From: Channallabes apus
Taxonomy: Eukaryota > Chordata > Actinopteri > Siluriformes > Clariidae
Length of the DNA: 64,000 bases
NCBI GenBank assembly: GCA_030522415.1
Contig: CM060107.1
Location: 22,294,071 to 22,358,070, forward strand
Direction: 5' to 3'
Part shown: one piece after another, positions 51,490-62,300 of the stretch
How the letters are laid out: each line of letters opens with the position of its first letter
Position numbering within the stretch: position 1 is the first letter of the stretch
Notes under the pieces: generated by a model
What the model saw: only the letters and a program-made list of their open reading frames with translations
Database searches by the model: none
What the model was told of the DNA's origin: nothing
Program-made: the position numbers and the translations under genes

Positions 51490-51640
51490 TAGTCATTAGG
51501 TCTCGTGCAGCTAAAATAAGTCTCCGCCCACAATTCCCCTGCCTACGTTTCTATTGGTCAGAAAAAAGCAACAGGACACGCCCCCATCTGGCTGGACTGG
51601 AATATAAGGTGTCAAGAAGCCTCCTCAGCAACAAGTGCCT
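51490..51640 (+). promoter_or_regulatory. myog: myog core promoter
   Basis: A TATA box (TATAAGG) lies at 51603-51609. Upstream are an E-box CATCTG at 51585-51590, a GC-box-like CACGCCCCC at about 51578, a reversed CCAAT box ATTGG at 51553-51557 and a MEF2-like GCTAAAATAAG at about 51511. E-boxes and a MEF2 site near the TATA box are known controls of vertebrate myogenin, bound by MyoD-family factors and MEF2. From spacing, transcription should start near 51632, leaving a 5' UTR of about 180 bases. Confidence 0.75.
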
Positions 51641-51811
51641 GGAAGGGTCCGCACAGAGCGGTGCGCCAAGCCAACCTGGCCTTACTGTCTAGTCATTTCA
51701 AGAACATAACGAAATATTAGTTTAAATACTGAGGACGCTCAGGAGGCACGCTAAACTCTAGGCTATATCCTTTCTACGCACAAAGTCAAATTTAACTTTT
51801 TCACACAAAAG

Positions 51812-52894
51812 ATGGAGCTGTCGGATATTCCGTTCCCCATCCCCTCGGCCGATGATTTCTATGATGACCCCTGCTTCAACACCAGTGACATGCACTTCTT
51901 CGAAGACCTGGATCCCAGACTAGTGCACGTCAGCTTGCTCAAGTCGGACGAACATAACCACATGGAGGACGAACACATCCGGGCGCCGAGCGGGCACCAC
52001 CAAGCGGGCAGGTGTCTCCTGTGGGCGTGTAAAGCATGCAAAAGGAAAACCACCAACGCGGACCGGCGCAAAGCCGCAACTATGAGAGAGAGGAGACGCC
52101 TGAGCAAGGTCAACGATGCTTTCGAAACCCTGAAGAGGTGCACGTCTACTAACCCTAACCAGAGGCTGCCAAAAGTGGAGATCCTGAGAAACGCCATCAG
52201 TTACATCGAGTCTCTCCAAGCCTTGCTCAGAAGTCAAGAGGAGAACTACTACCCGGTTTTAGAGCAATACAGTGGCGATTCAGACGCCTCCAGTCCCAGG
52301 TCCAACTGCTCAGATGGCATGGTGAGAACCTTCAACAGTCTTCACGTTCCTTAAGTAGAATATTTTGCAATTGGGCTACGAATGTTTCTTCTTCAATATA
52401 GCCATGCTGTTCAGTTTTAAACTGTGATGATTTGATTTAAGTTGATGAATCAAAATTATTCATATTGTATGCTTTTTCTTTCTTAGATGGATTTTAATGG
52501 CCCTGCTCGCCCGTCCGGCAGACGAAACAGCTATGACAACTCGTACTTCAATGAAACTCCAAATGGTAGGTCAACATGTAAACACAAATGTTCCTCAATG
52601 TCATTCTGACAAAATAACTTTTTGATAAGATGTAATGAATTGCTAACAGATTTCTGACTTGTGGATATTGCAGGTGATGTAAGGAGTAATAAGAACCCAG
52701 TGGTGTCGAGTTTGGACTGTTTGTCCAGTATCGTAGAGCGGATCTCCACCGAGTCTCCCGCCGCCGCCTCCTCGCTCTCTGCGCCCGACCTGTGTGAGGG
52801 GGTCTCCGGCTCTCCGTCCGAGACAAGCGCGCCTTCCCCTAACACCTGCAGCCCGTCCGGCCCGAGCCACGACCCCATCTATCAAGTGCTCTGA
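51812..52894 (+). CDS. myog: Myogenin, three exons, 269 aa
   Basis: Exons are 51812-52321, 52487-52565 and 52674-52894, in phase with GT-AG introns of 165 and 108 bp. Myogenin is a nuclear bHLH activator that pairs with E proteins, binds CANNTG E-boxes and drives terminal muscle differentiation. The N-terminus has the [20 protein letters not shown] acidic segment. Residues 68-78 ([11 protein letters not shown]) are the His/Cys-rich tryptophan motif that contacts Pbx-Meis. The basic region, residues 85-97, contains the muscle-specific Ala-Thr ([13 protein letters not shown]). Helix-loop-helix follows to about residue 139, with [18 protein letters not shown] as helix 2. The C-terminus has [15 protein letters not shown] (helix III, important for specification). 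Three exons, with the bHLH in exon 1, is the standard MRF layout, and length is close to that of other fish myogenins. Confidence 0.98.
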
Positions 52895-53059
52895 ACAGAA
52901 GAGGGGATACACATCCATACATGCACAGCATTTCAGAGAACGTGAGGGACGGTGTAAACCAGTTACTACTAATGAGGACTACTACTCCTGTCATGGACTG
53001 AGAGAAAAAAACACCACCAAACTTTTCAAGCAGTTGGTGAACAAAAGAAAAATCCTTTA

Positions 53060-53060
53060 G

Positions 53061-53096
<36 letters not shown>
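53060..53096. repeat. (TTTC)n microsatellite in the myog 3' UTR
   Basis: About 8 TTTC units within the transcribed 3' region. Confidence 0.9.
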
Positions 53097-53456
53097 AGAA
53101 AATGTCAAATTCCATTATGATTGTGGCTCTACAGAAGTCAGTTTCTTAACTAACTCTCTTATTTATATAAAAATGTCAATGTTGCCATATGTGACCATAT
53201 TTTCCCTTTCTTTCTTTTTATGAAACTACGTTCTGTCACATTCATCTTGTATTATTTCCTAATTATTTACGGAGAATAACCACTACAGATATGAAGATTA
53301 GAGGACCACTTTTGTACATGTGTATATAAGAGCTGTTTTGTTAAAACCACGGAAAACCGAACAAACATAATTGTGTATTTAATATTGCTTGTTTGAGACG
53401 TTTGTTGTGTCCAGTGTTAAACTTTATATTTATACATCTTCAACGAGTGAATGTCG

Positions 53457-53466
53457 AATAAATAAA
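53457..53466 (+). other. myog: myog polyadenylation signal
   Basis: The overlapping AATAAATAAA signals imply a 3' UTR of roughly 590 bases. Confidence 0.8.
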
Positions 53467-53559
53467 AATATGAATTATTTATACACAGAAATTTGCCTGC
53501 GTAATTCTCTTCTTCGATTAATTTTTTGATTCAGACAGATTATGACGATAAATTAACCG

Positions 53560-53735
53560 TATTTTAAAAAATATATATATAAACATATATAAAATATAAT
53601 ATACACGTTTTATATATTTTTTGAAATACAAAATATTACAATATAAATACAAATATATATACGATATATATATCGTACATATATTTATATATATATATTT
53701 ATTTATATTGTAATATATATATTGAATATAAAATT
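53560..53735. repeat. AT-rich tract with a large palindrome
   Basis: Almost pure A/T sequence just after the myog 3' end. TTACAATATAAATA (53636-53649) pairs with TATTTATATTGTAA (53700-53713). Between them lies TACGATATATATATCGTA (53660-53677), itself a perfect palindrome. Confidence 0.85.
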
Positions 53736-54790
53736 AAATCTAATTTAAATTAAGTCATCCCAAAAACTGATCGGATTCAAATGATCTAAAATATAATATC
53801 TAAAAATAATTTGTTAAAAAATATGTAAGTAACTGATACTTGATTTCTATTAATTTAAGACTTTATTTACCTCGATCAATATCCAATTTCTCTGCTTGTA
53901 ATATTTCACATCCATGAAAGTTCTGTAAATTTAAATACGAATTTTCTGAACATTACATAATAATGTAAATTAATTTACTAAATGAGTAACTCATTAACAG
54001 TGCTCATTAAATCAAATAATAGTTATATTATTTAGCCTTGTTTGTAAATAGTTTACTTATACACAATAGGTGCATTATAGCTTATAGAGTCATACTGTGT
54101 TTTTCTTTCCACACAGCCAGAACCCGTAACAACTTGATCATGTAAAAACTCTCATGTGCCTTCTCAAGTTTATATAAAAGTTTTATTTACTCGTTTGACT
54201 TGCAGTTACTCGCTAATAGTTTGCTATTCTCCACGTAATAGAGTCTCATGTTTATATTTTTTGAAACGTGTACCTGTTAATGAATACATAAATGTAAATA
54301 TAAAATTGCTCTTTACAAATGCACTTAAGCAAACCAACGAACAAACAAATAAATAAATAAATAAATAAGCAATGCAAGAAAGTAAACAGGCAAGCAGAGA
54401 GGGGGTAACGAAAAACACATGGCACCAGCGCCACCTGTTGTGCACACATCGTTTCCTAATACTGTACGTGAAGATACAAATTATGGTAAATAAAGGCCAA
54501 CTATAATTCATAAAACGAATAATAATGTTTACATATATAAGATGTACAGAATAAAGTATCTTAGTCATATAAAAAGTACACATTTCCATAGATTTCCGTT
54601 TTATTCCACACCACATTTACCACACGATTTTAACACGGTCATAAGGTACTGTATGGAGTTGAGGTCAAGACTAACGAGAAAACTTTAACCAACGGTGTAG
54701 TATAAGGTTCTCCTATTTACACTGATAATCAGTTTTTTTCTGCTTTTTATCTGACACGGGCTTTAAAGTGTAAAAAAAAAAAAAGTACAG
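53736..54790. other. Intergenic, no gene recognised
   Basis: AT-rich sequence with an (AAAT)n run near 54346-54367. Short overlapping frames on both strands are unsupported. Confidence 0.5.
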
Positions 54791-54797
54791 TACAGTC

Positions 54798-54798
<1 letters not shown>

Positions 54799-54833
<35 letters not shown>

Positions 54834-54854
54834 TGTATTGTTGTTGTAACAACA

Positions 54855-54902
<48 letters not shown>
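54799..54902. repeat. Inverted (ATT)n / (ATA)n trinucleotide hairpin
   Basis: About 12 ATT units, then a centre containing TTGTTGTTGTAACAACAA, then about 15 ATA units. The two arms are complementary, so the tract can fold into a long hairpin. A separate (ATT)n run lies at about 55101-55126. Confidence 0.9.
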
Positions 54903-54903
<1 letters not shown>

Positions 54904-55912
54904 CTGGTACTTGTTTGATTTGTTCTGTCTTCTAAACATAGGGATTTAGTGTATTGGATGAATACGATAACAAGCAGTTTGCTGCAAATGGGTTATACAA
55001 ATCAGCTATTTAAAAATTTATTGTTTTAATTAATTTTATAGTTATTACATACTTTTCTTTATTACTTTTGTTTGTATTGTTTTATGTATTGTGTGTGATT
55101 CATTATTATTATTATTATTATTATTAAATGTGAAACTGTTTGCGCTTGAACAGGAAACTCTGGAAGAAGAGATTTTGCATCTCAGTGGGATTTTCCAGGC
55201 TATATAAAAAGATAGATGAAATTAAATATTGATATCTGAAGAAATTCTGGAACTTGAATTCCTAGATGCACAATGTAAAAACCGTTCCAGAATTAGTTCA
55301 ATCGAATGCTTTGGTTCTAGAACGGTTCTCAGCGTTCTAACGCTAGTGACTTAATTGTAGTCTCTCCCAGGGCGTTCAGTAAGTATGGTTTTTTCATTGA
55401 ATCTGTCTTTAAGTTATATTATGAAATGGTAAGATTTATTCACGATAAGTCGTGCATTTAATTAATAAATGACATATTCGTACCAAGACAAATTCTAAAA
55501 TATTTACAATTATTTATTTGTCACTTGACTCAAATAAAGAACTGAGTCGGATGATTCTGTGGATTTATGGCGAGCGCAGTAATAAATTTTTGTTTCTTTG
55601 TTTTTACCACAACTTTATTTTCTACCTCCTCATAGTCCATATGCAGTTAAAGAATCAAAGGAAAAAACATATCTGTCGTTTTCACTTACGTCACTGGGCC
55701 CTATGCAATTACCCACACTGCAATGCATTTTAAACATCCCTAACTTTATACCTTATGGATTGGTCCTTGTTAAGCAGATGCTTTCTGATCTGACGTTCAA
55801 ATAATTTCAGTTCATTTATTTACTTAAAAAAAAAGCTTTCCAACTAGTTAAAACACATCATGAAATGTAAAACGTGCTATTTAACCCATTGATCCCATAT
55901 GACAATTACTCC

Positions 55913-55915
<3 letters not shown>
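54903..55915. other. Intergenic, no gene recognised
   Basis: No gene seen. The minor frames near 55518-55804 overlap in two frames and show no family resemblance. Confidence 0.5.

Positions 55916-55917
<2 letters not shown>

Positions 55918-55942
<25 letters not shown>
55918..55942. repeat. (GT)n microsatellite
   Basis: About 12 GT units directly before the exon-like block. Confidence 0.9.
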
Positions 55943-55946
<4 letters not shown>

Positions 55947-56090
55947 ATGTGGTCCCCCCTCCAGCATCCTGATAGGTCTTACACCCTATGTTACCAGGAC
56001 GGGCACTGGAGCCTATAGACCCTGACCAGGAAGAAGCAGCTGCTGAAGAAGAACGACGATTCAGATGATGGCCTGGAGGACAGCGAGAAG
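55947..56090 (+). pseudogene. Exon-like block with one stop, origin unknown
   Basis: The block is preceded by GTGTGCAG and followed by GTTTGC, so it is bounded by acceptor- and donor-like sites. It is exactly 144 nt. In the phase-0 frame it encodes QHPDRSYTLCYQDGHWSL, a TAG at codon 24, then TLTRKKQLLKKNDDSDDG and LEDSEK. GC content is well above its flanks. I do not recognise the protein. It could be a decayed exon, a retained piece of a transposon protein or chance. Confidence 0.3.
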
Positions 56091-56220
56091 GTTTGCATGG
56101 AGAAATTCTTTATAGCCAGTTCAGTTGTCTTATTGGAAATGATCCTAGTCAGGAAAAAATCCCAAACAAATCAAAGGTGGAATCATTTTTCTAAATGTGT
56201 TCTTTATTATAATTTTTTCT

Positions 56221-56262
56221 CAGAGGCAGGTTTCTCAGAGGCAGGTTTCTCAGAGGCAGGTT
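56221..56262. repeat. 15-bp tandem repeat
   Basis: CAGAGGCAGGTTTCT is repeated about 2.8 times without error, directly before the Harbinger left end. Confidence 0.9.
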
Positions 56263-56942
56263 GACAATGATCTGCGCTGCGTTTCCCGATAACTATTGAT
56301 CTTAGCGCTTAAGAGCGTTTTCTACGAGTCATTTTGCGAACGTTCGTTATTGTTTCACGTGCGTTTCCCAAACATGTACTACTAAGTACTACTTAGGAGT
56401 CGCTAGGGTTAGAGATATATCAGTATACAGTATATATCTATATCTATATGTATATATGTCACGTGCTGAAATGTCACGCTGTAGAATGGCTCGTCATTGT
56501 TGCACATGATGTTTTAGCAATCGATCTAAGCTTTGATTTCCGATTTTTCTACTTGTGTGAATGTATATTCAACTCGAATAACATAAAAAGTTCTGTAATT
56601 TCTTCTTGAGCAAGTTTAAAAACATAAATTAACTGGAAATGTCATTCTGTAAAAACACTGTCTTGCTCCAATCTCGCATAAAACAAATTCTAACTGTTCT
56701 AACAGCATCATTTTCGATATTTATATGAAACCTTAATTATTTAAGCAGAATTATTTATCAATTTCTTTATCAACAATTGCTTATCTCACATCAAAATAAA
56801 TAAATAAGTACATAAATAAATAAGCTCTTGCATTTATTTTTGAAAAGTTTAGCCTTGAAGATAATTATCTTCACCTGAAGTGCAATTACTAAAGGAGAAA
56901 ATTTTAAATAAACACATACCTAGGGGTGGAGAAATTAGCAAA

Positions 56943-57216
56943 ATGGCAGAAATCAAAAAACAAAAAAGGAAGATTTTAGAGGAAGTGGAGCTCTCTTTGT
57001 GCCACAAAAGTGCTGTGCTGTAATAACAGTAACTGCTATGTTGCACAACATTGCAGTGAGGGCAAGAATGCCCTTGGACGTCAAGGAGGAAGATGAAGAG
57101 GTGGAGGAAGAGAATGTAATCGAGATGAGACTTCATGATGCTCAACCAAGACATGTTCAATACATGGCTGGGTTTCATGCACGCCAGCAAGTCATCCTTT
57201 ATTTGTGTAATCTTTA
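56943..57216 (+). pseudogene. Truncated Harbinger coding sequence
   Basis: The ATG at 56943 opens MAEIKKQKRKILEEVE and stops after 26 codons. It resembles the start of a Harbinger accessory protein. In another frame, 56990-57216 reads CCAVITVTAMLHNIAVRARM and then an acidic stretch DVKEEDEEVEEENV. The LHNIAVR motif and its position match the C-terminal end of HARBI1-like transposases. The two pieces appear to be joined by an internal deletion. No catalytic DDE residues remain. Confidence 0.65.
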
Positions 57217-57276
57217 AAGCACATTAAATATTTTCTATTAATTACATTTGTACTGTACCCTCGAAATGTCCATATA

Positions 57277-58651
57277 CAGGTCCTTCTCAAAAAATTAGCA
57301 TATTGTGATAAAGTTCATTATTTTCTGTAATGTACTGATAAACATTAGACTTTCATATATTTTAGATTCATTACACACAACTGAAGTAGTTCAAGCCTTT
57401 TATTGTTTTAATATTGATGATTGTGGCATACAGCTCATGAAAACCCAAAATCTCAAAAAATTTGCATATCATGAAAAGGTTCTCTAAACGAGCTATTAAC
57501 CTAATCATCTGAATCAACTAATTAACTCTAAACACCTGCAAAAGATTCCTGAGGCTTTTAAAAACTCCCAGCCTGGTTCATTACTCAAAACCGCAATCAT
57601 GGGTAAGACTGCCGACCTGACTGCTGTCCAGAAGGCCATCATTGACACCCTCAAGCAAGAGGGTAAGACACAGAAAGAAATTTCTGAACGAATAGGCTGT
57701 TCCCAGAGTGCTGTATCAAGGCACCTCAGTGGGAAGTCTGTGGGAAGGAAAAAGTGTGGCAGAAAACGCTGCACAACGAAAAGAGGTGACCGGGCCCTAA
57801 GGAAGATTGTGGAGAAGGACCGATTCCAGACCTTGGGGGACCTGCGGAAGCAGTGGACTGAGTCTGGAGTAGAAACATCCAGAGCCACCGTGTACAGGCG
57901 TGTGCAGGAAATGGGCTACAGGTTGCAAATTTTGCATGTCATTTGGAAATCAAGGTGCCAGAGTCTGGAGGAAGACTGGGGAGAGGGAAATGCCAAAATG
58001 CCTGAAGTCCAGTGTCAAGTACCCACAGTCAGTGATGGTCTGGGGTGCCATGTCAGCTGCTGGTGTTGGTCCACCGTGTTTTATCAAGGGCAGGGTCAAT
58101 GCAGCTAGCTATCAGGAGATTTTGGAGCACTTCATGCTTCCATCTGCTGAAAAGCTTATTGGAGATGAAGATTTCATTTTTCAGCACGACCTGGCACCTG
58201 CTCACAGTGCCAAAACCACTGGTAAATGGTTTACTGACCATGGTATTACTGTGCTCAATTGGCCTGCCAACTCTCCTGACCTGAACCCCATAGAGAATCT
58301 GTGGGATATTGTGAAGAGAAAGTTGAGAGACACAAGACACAAGAATCTGCAAAAGGATTCCTGAACAAGTATTGAGTGCATAACTGAACATAATTATTTG
58401 AAGGTTGACTTTTTTTGTATTAAAAACACTTTTCTTTTATTGGTCGGATGAAATATACTAATTTTTTGAGATAGGGATTTTGGGTTTTCATGAGCTGTAT
58501 GCCACAATCATCAATATTAAAACAATAAAAGGCTTGAACTACTTCAGTTGTGTGTAATGAATCTAAAATATAAGAAAGTCTAATGTTGATCAGTACATTA
58601 CAGAAAATAATGAACTTTATCACAATATGCTAATTTTTTGAGAAGGACCTG
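57277..58651 (+). mobile_element. Internally deleted Tc1/mariner element, copy 2
   Basis: The 1.375-kb element has TA on both sides and the same ends as 26913-28276. The terminal repeats of about 200 bp are almost perfect. It is inserted within the Harbinger remnant and is therefore younger than it. Confidence 0.95.
57599..58364 (+). pseudogene. Defective Tc1 transposase
   Basis: It has the same layout as the copy at 27241. The N-terminal helix-turn-helix is intact (ERIGCSQSAVSRHLSGKS). The frame is lost after GYRLQ, where the first-Asp segment is missing. A second frame carries SVMVWGAMSA, FQHDLAPAHS and NSPDLNPIENLWDIVKRKL, then a C-terminal deletion. A small duplication (ACACAAG) occurs near 58331. 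It cannot encode an active enzyme. Confidence 0.9.
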
Positions 58652-59160
58652 TACCACTGTGTCCTTTTGTTTTTCATTCTAACATTTATTATGTCATTTT
58701 AATTTTATTTCTTTATTAATTTTTATTACTATATTGACTTGTGTAATGAGTAGAAAATAGAAATGAATAAAAATATACATACAAATAAAATGAAAAATAA
58801 CTTTGAAGAGAAGTAAATTTTAGATGCAATTTGCCGGTTGTCCTCATAATTCTGTCTCCTTACGATGCACTTAAGGCTTTACGATTACTCCAGAGCACTC
58901 GTAGATATACGAAGATTTTCAAGCGCTACTTAAGTTACGATGGTTTTGGGAAACAGACCGTAATATTAAGATCATTCGTACGATCATTTTTACGAACTAC
59001 TTAGGCTTACGATGCTTTTGGGAAACGCAGCCCTGTTCTATACTGTATGTATTTTGTTTTCTACTTCAAAAGATTTATTTGGGTAATAAAATTAATTTAA
59101 TTGACAGAACTGTAAATGACAAAAACAGCAATCCTAGTGACAGTGGCTTTAGAGTAACAC

Positions 59161-59166
59161 TTTATT
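59161..59166 (-). other. Troponin T polyadenylation signal
   Basis: TTTATT on the + strand reads AATAAA on the minus strand, 226 bp past the stop codon. Confidence 0.75.
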
Positions 59167-59391
59167 TACATGAAAAAATTGAGAACCATACAGCGGTCCA
59201 AGACAAGGAAGTGTGAGTGTTGAACAGCTGAGTCCTGCAGAGTAGCTAAAGTACTTAGTAGACCTGTGACTACTAAAACTACAGATAGAGTTGTCATTGT
59301 AGCTGGTGGATGCTCGCGTTTTAGTGGACTGCACAGTAATCTCCATCTGTCCATCAGCCATGTGCTTGCTAAGGATTGTGGAACCGTCCAC

Positions 59392-62300
59392 TTACTTCCT
59401 GCGGCGGGTGGCAGCTCCCTTCTTGCTGCTGTAATATGAAAATTGCCAGGGACAAGCAAAGTCAGACAGTTTACTTGTACTAGTACCCATTCATAAGCCA
59501 GGTACAGTATATGAGTCATTTTTATCAGCCACAGTGTGACTGTAAACTGTTTCAAGTGGCACATTTGTAACTACAGTGTGTTCAGGGTATACTGCATGCT
59601 ACATGCCTAGTCACAGCAAGCATCACTTACCTTTGTAAATTTATGTCAAGTCAAGCAATAGACTTGAAATAAATTTGCCTTGTGATACAAGGCAGTGCTT
59701 TCTCTTTGACTGTCAAAAATTAGGTGTCCGGAGGTTTTGGAAGCTGTACGTTAATCTTGATAATGTAGGATGTGTAAATGAATGTTGACTCTATACTTTC
59801 CATAACATTGTGAAATGCTAGTTACTCTGCCATGCATAACATTAAAACAATGATGTAAATTATATGAGTGAAAAGAATAGAATAGAATAGAATAGAATAG
59901 AATAGGATGGGACGGTCAGTGACAGTTCTATACAATCTTTAGCTTGGGTTCCAGGTAAGAACCAGTTTCTCTTTTAGAGGGACATTTTTGTCCACAAAGT
60001 GTATGTGCAATAGAGCAAATTAGTATGTTACTCACACATCATAATCAACACATCTTTAGGACGACTTTCTAGAATCTGATTGTTATTAAAATACAACTAA
60101 AGAAGAGAAGAAAGCTAGGATTAAACGTTTCAAAACTATATGTTCATAGTTTTTGGGTTTCTCTGATTTGACATTGAGAATTAATGCCTCATCTACAAGA
60201 ATCTAGCTACACAACAAGTTAGATTTTTCCATTTCACAAATACATAGGCTATTTCAGTCTTTCATTTATCAAGGTCTGTTCTTGTTGTTATAGTGACACT
60301 GGCCCTTCTTGTACCCTGCCTAGAACTGTCACTGGGTATTGGTTGTGATATAGCGTATTGATGTGACTTTACTAAACTTACTATTTCTGGAGTTCATCAA
60401 TGCGATTTCTGAGTGATAAGACCTGAAAACAACACATCAACACATTTTAACAAACATAAACGCATTCAAAGAGGGGCATCCAGCTCACCTTGGTTTGTCC
60501 AGGTTCCTCAGCAACGTCTGAGGGATCAGGATGATGCTATATACCATACTGTACCACACACTTTAGTCTGATGGATATACTTACATATTGTCCATATCGT
60601 TTGGATGAGAAAGTGCTTTGGTTCTGTTATAGTATTATTCTTCAAGACTTATTGCCCTGATTACCTACTTTGTTTCTAAAAACTAAATAAATTATTTTAT
60701 GCGCCTGTACAAGAAATCAAATAAAGACCTTGCGGATCACCTTGTCATCTTGGTTGCTTCTGCCTTGTAAACGTACTGAACAAGCACAGAGCATGCACAG
60801 CAGGCAGCTCCAACTAAACCTGTAACAACTTACAATTTACTCAGTTCCTCCACTCTCTTACGCAGTGTTGTAACCTGGAGGAGATTGAAGTTGTGTTTAT
60901 ATGCATCTTAGGTAGAACTTCTCAATCATGATCTACTGAGAACACTTCGAACTATATCTATTCTGCCTGCGGATGATTAAAAAATGATTTGTTGTGATTT
61001 TTTCTTTAAAAATGTGAATTTCTTACCTCATATTTTTGTCTCTTCAGCCTCTCCATATGGTCAAACTTTTCAGCCTCCAGGGTCTTCATCCATTCAAACA
61101 GCTCCTTGGCCTTCTCTCTGTAACACAAGTCAGTGAGGTTAGATCTTATAGCTTCATCTGTTGGCTCATGACCAGCTCTAATTCATCTTCTAGTACAGCT
61201 TACTTCAGCTTGTCCTCGTTGAGGTGGTCAATGTTGAGTGGCTTACGCCTCTCAGCAAGGATCTTCCTCTTCTTCTCTCTCTCTGTTTGTTTCTTGCCAC
61301 CTCTCTTGGAGTCAGCCTGGAATTTATACCCAAAAGGAATATTTATTACACACACACATTTAAAAGGGATACATTTGAAAGTGCTGTATGTGAAAGGACA
61401 GATCAAGACATTAAAAAAAAAAAATCACCTTCTGCAGATAGCTGCTAAACTGGGAGCCCATGCTGGTCAAGGCAGACTTCTTCTTGGCATCCTCATCAGC
61501 CTTCTTCTTGGCATCAGCCTCTTCCCTTCTCAGCCTTTCTTCCTGATGGAGCATTACATCAGCAAGTAAGTTTGTGTATGAATTTCTGTTAGCATGACTG
61601 TGAGAATGGAAAAATATAGAGATGGAAGACATACCTCACGCCTTGCCTGGCGCTCCTTCTCCTTCTCAGCCATGATCCTCTGCTGCTCTGCCCTCTCGGC
61701 TCTACGCTTCTCCTGTAAGTGAACATATCAGAAATAGACAGGTTACTCTTGTCTTGATATTAGATTTACCTAATTTCGAGGAATTTTAGTAACTACCATT
61801 TTCAGTCACATTCAAATTCGCTCACAATTCTCTCTTTGAGAGCGATGAGCTCCTCCTCCTCCTTCTGCCTATGCTCGAAGTGAGCATCAATCAGTGCCTG
61901 CAGCTCCACGAGATCCTTGTTTTGACGCTTCTTCTGGATGTCCTGTTTGGTTGACATGCAAAACCGTATTTCAATCAATATTCAAAACAGCTATCAATGT
62001 GACTAGTGTATTATAGGTGAAAAAATATTTTGCTCTTAGATCGAAGGACACTTACATCAAAGTCCACTTTGTCACCCTCAGGGATCCTGGGTGCAGTTGG
62101 CCTGTGGTAAAACATTAAAAATATACATTTAATTAGGTATTTTTGTTAATAAGTGCATTTGTACATTATCAAATCCCTGAGTAAATTTCAGAAGAGAGTT
62201 TAATTTATAGTCTTTGCTCACTGTATTCACAGTGATGCTGAATGTGGATTTGGCTACTTACTTGAACTTGGGCTTCTCCTCTGTAGATTCAAAACGAAGA

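Larger units (their letters stand above)
56276..59031 (+). mobile_element. PIF/Harbinger-type element with a nested Tc1
   Basis: The left end GCTGCGTTTCCC (56276-56287) is mirrored by GGGAAACGCAGC (59020-59031). Subterminal regions share further inverted motifs (CTTAGCGCTTAAGAGCG on the left, AAGCGCTACTTAAG on the right). About 1.38 kb of the interior is the Tc1 copy 57277-58651, leaving a host of about 1.38 kb. A 3-bp target duplication could not be confirmed. The host is internally deleted and non-autonomous. Confidence 0.75.

Noticed and set aside
51859..52237. Long minus-strand frames opposite myog exon 1
   Set aside because: They are shadows of the GC-rich bHLH exon. The plus-strand frame has clear myogenin identity.
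57305..58623. Small frames such as MIKFIIFCNVLINIRLSYIL at both ends of the Tc1 copies
   Set aside because: They are the translated terminal inverted repeats, which is why the same peptide appears on both strands and at 26941.
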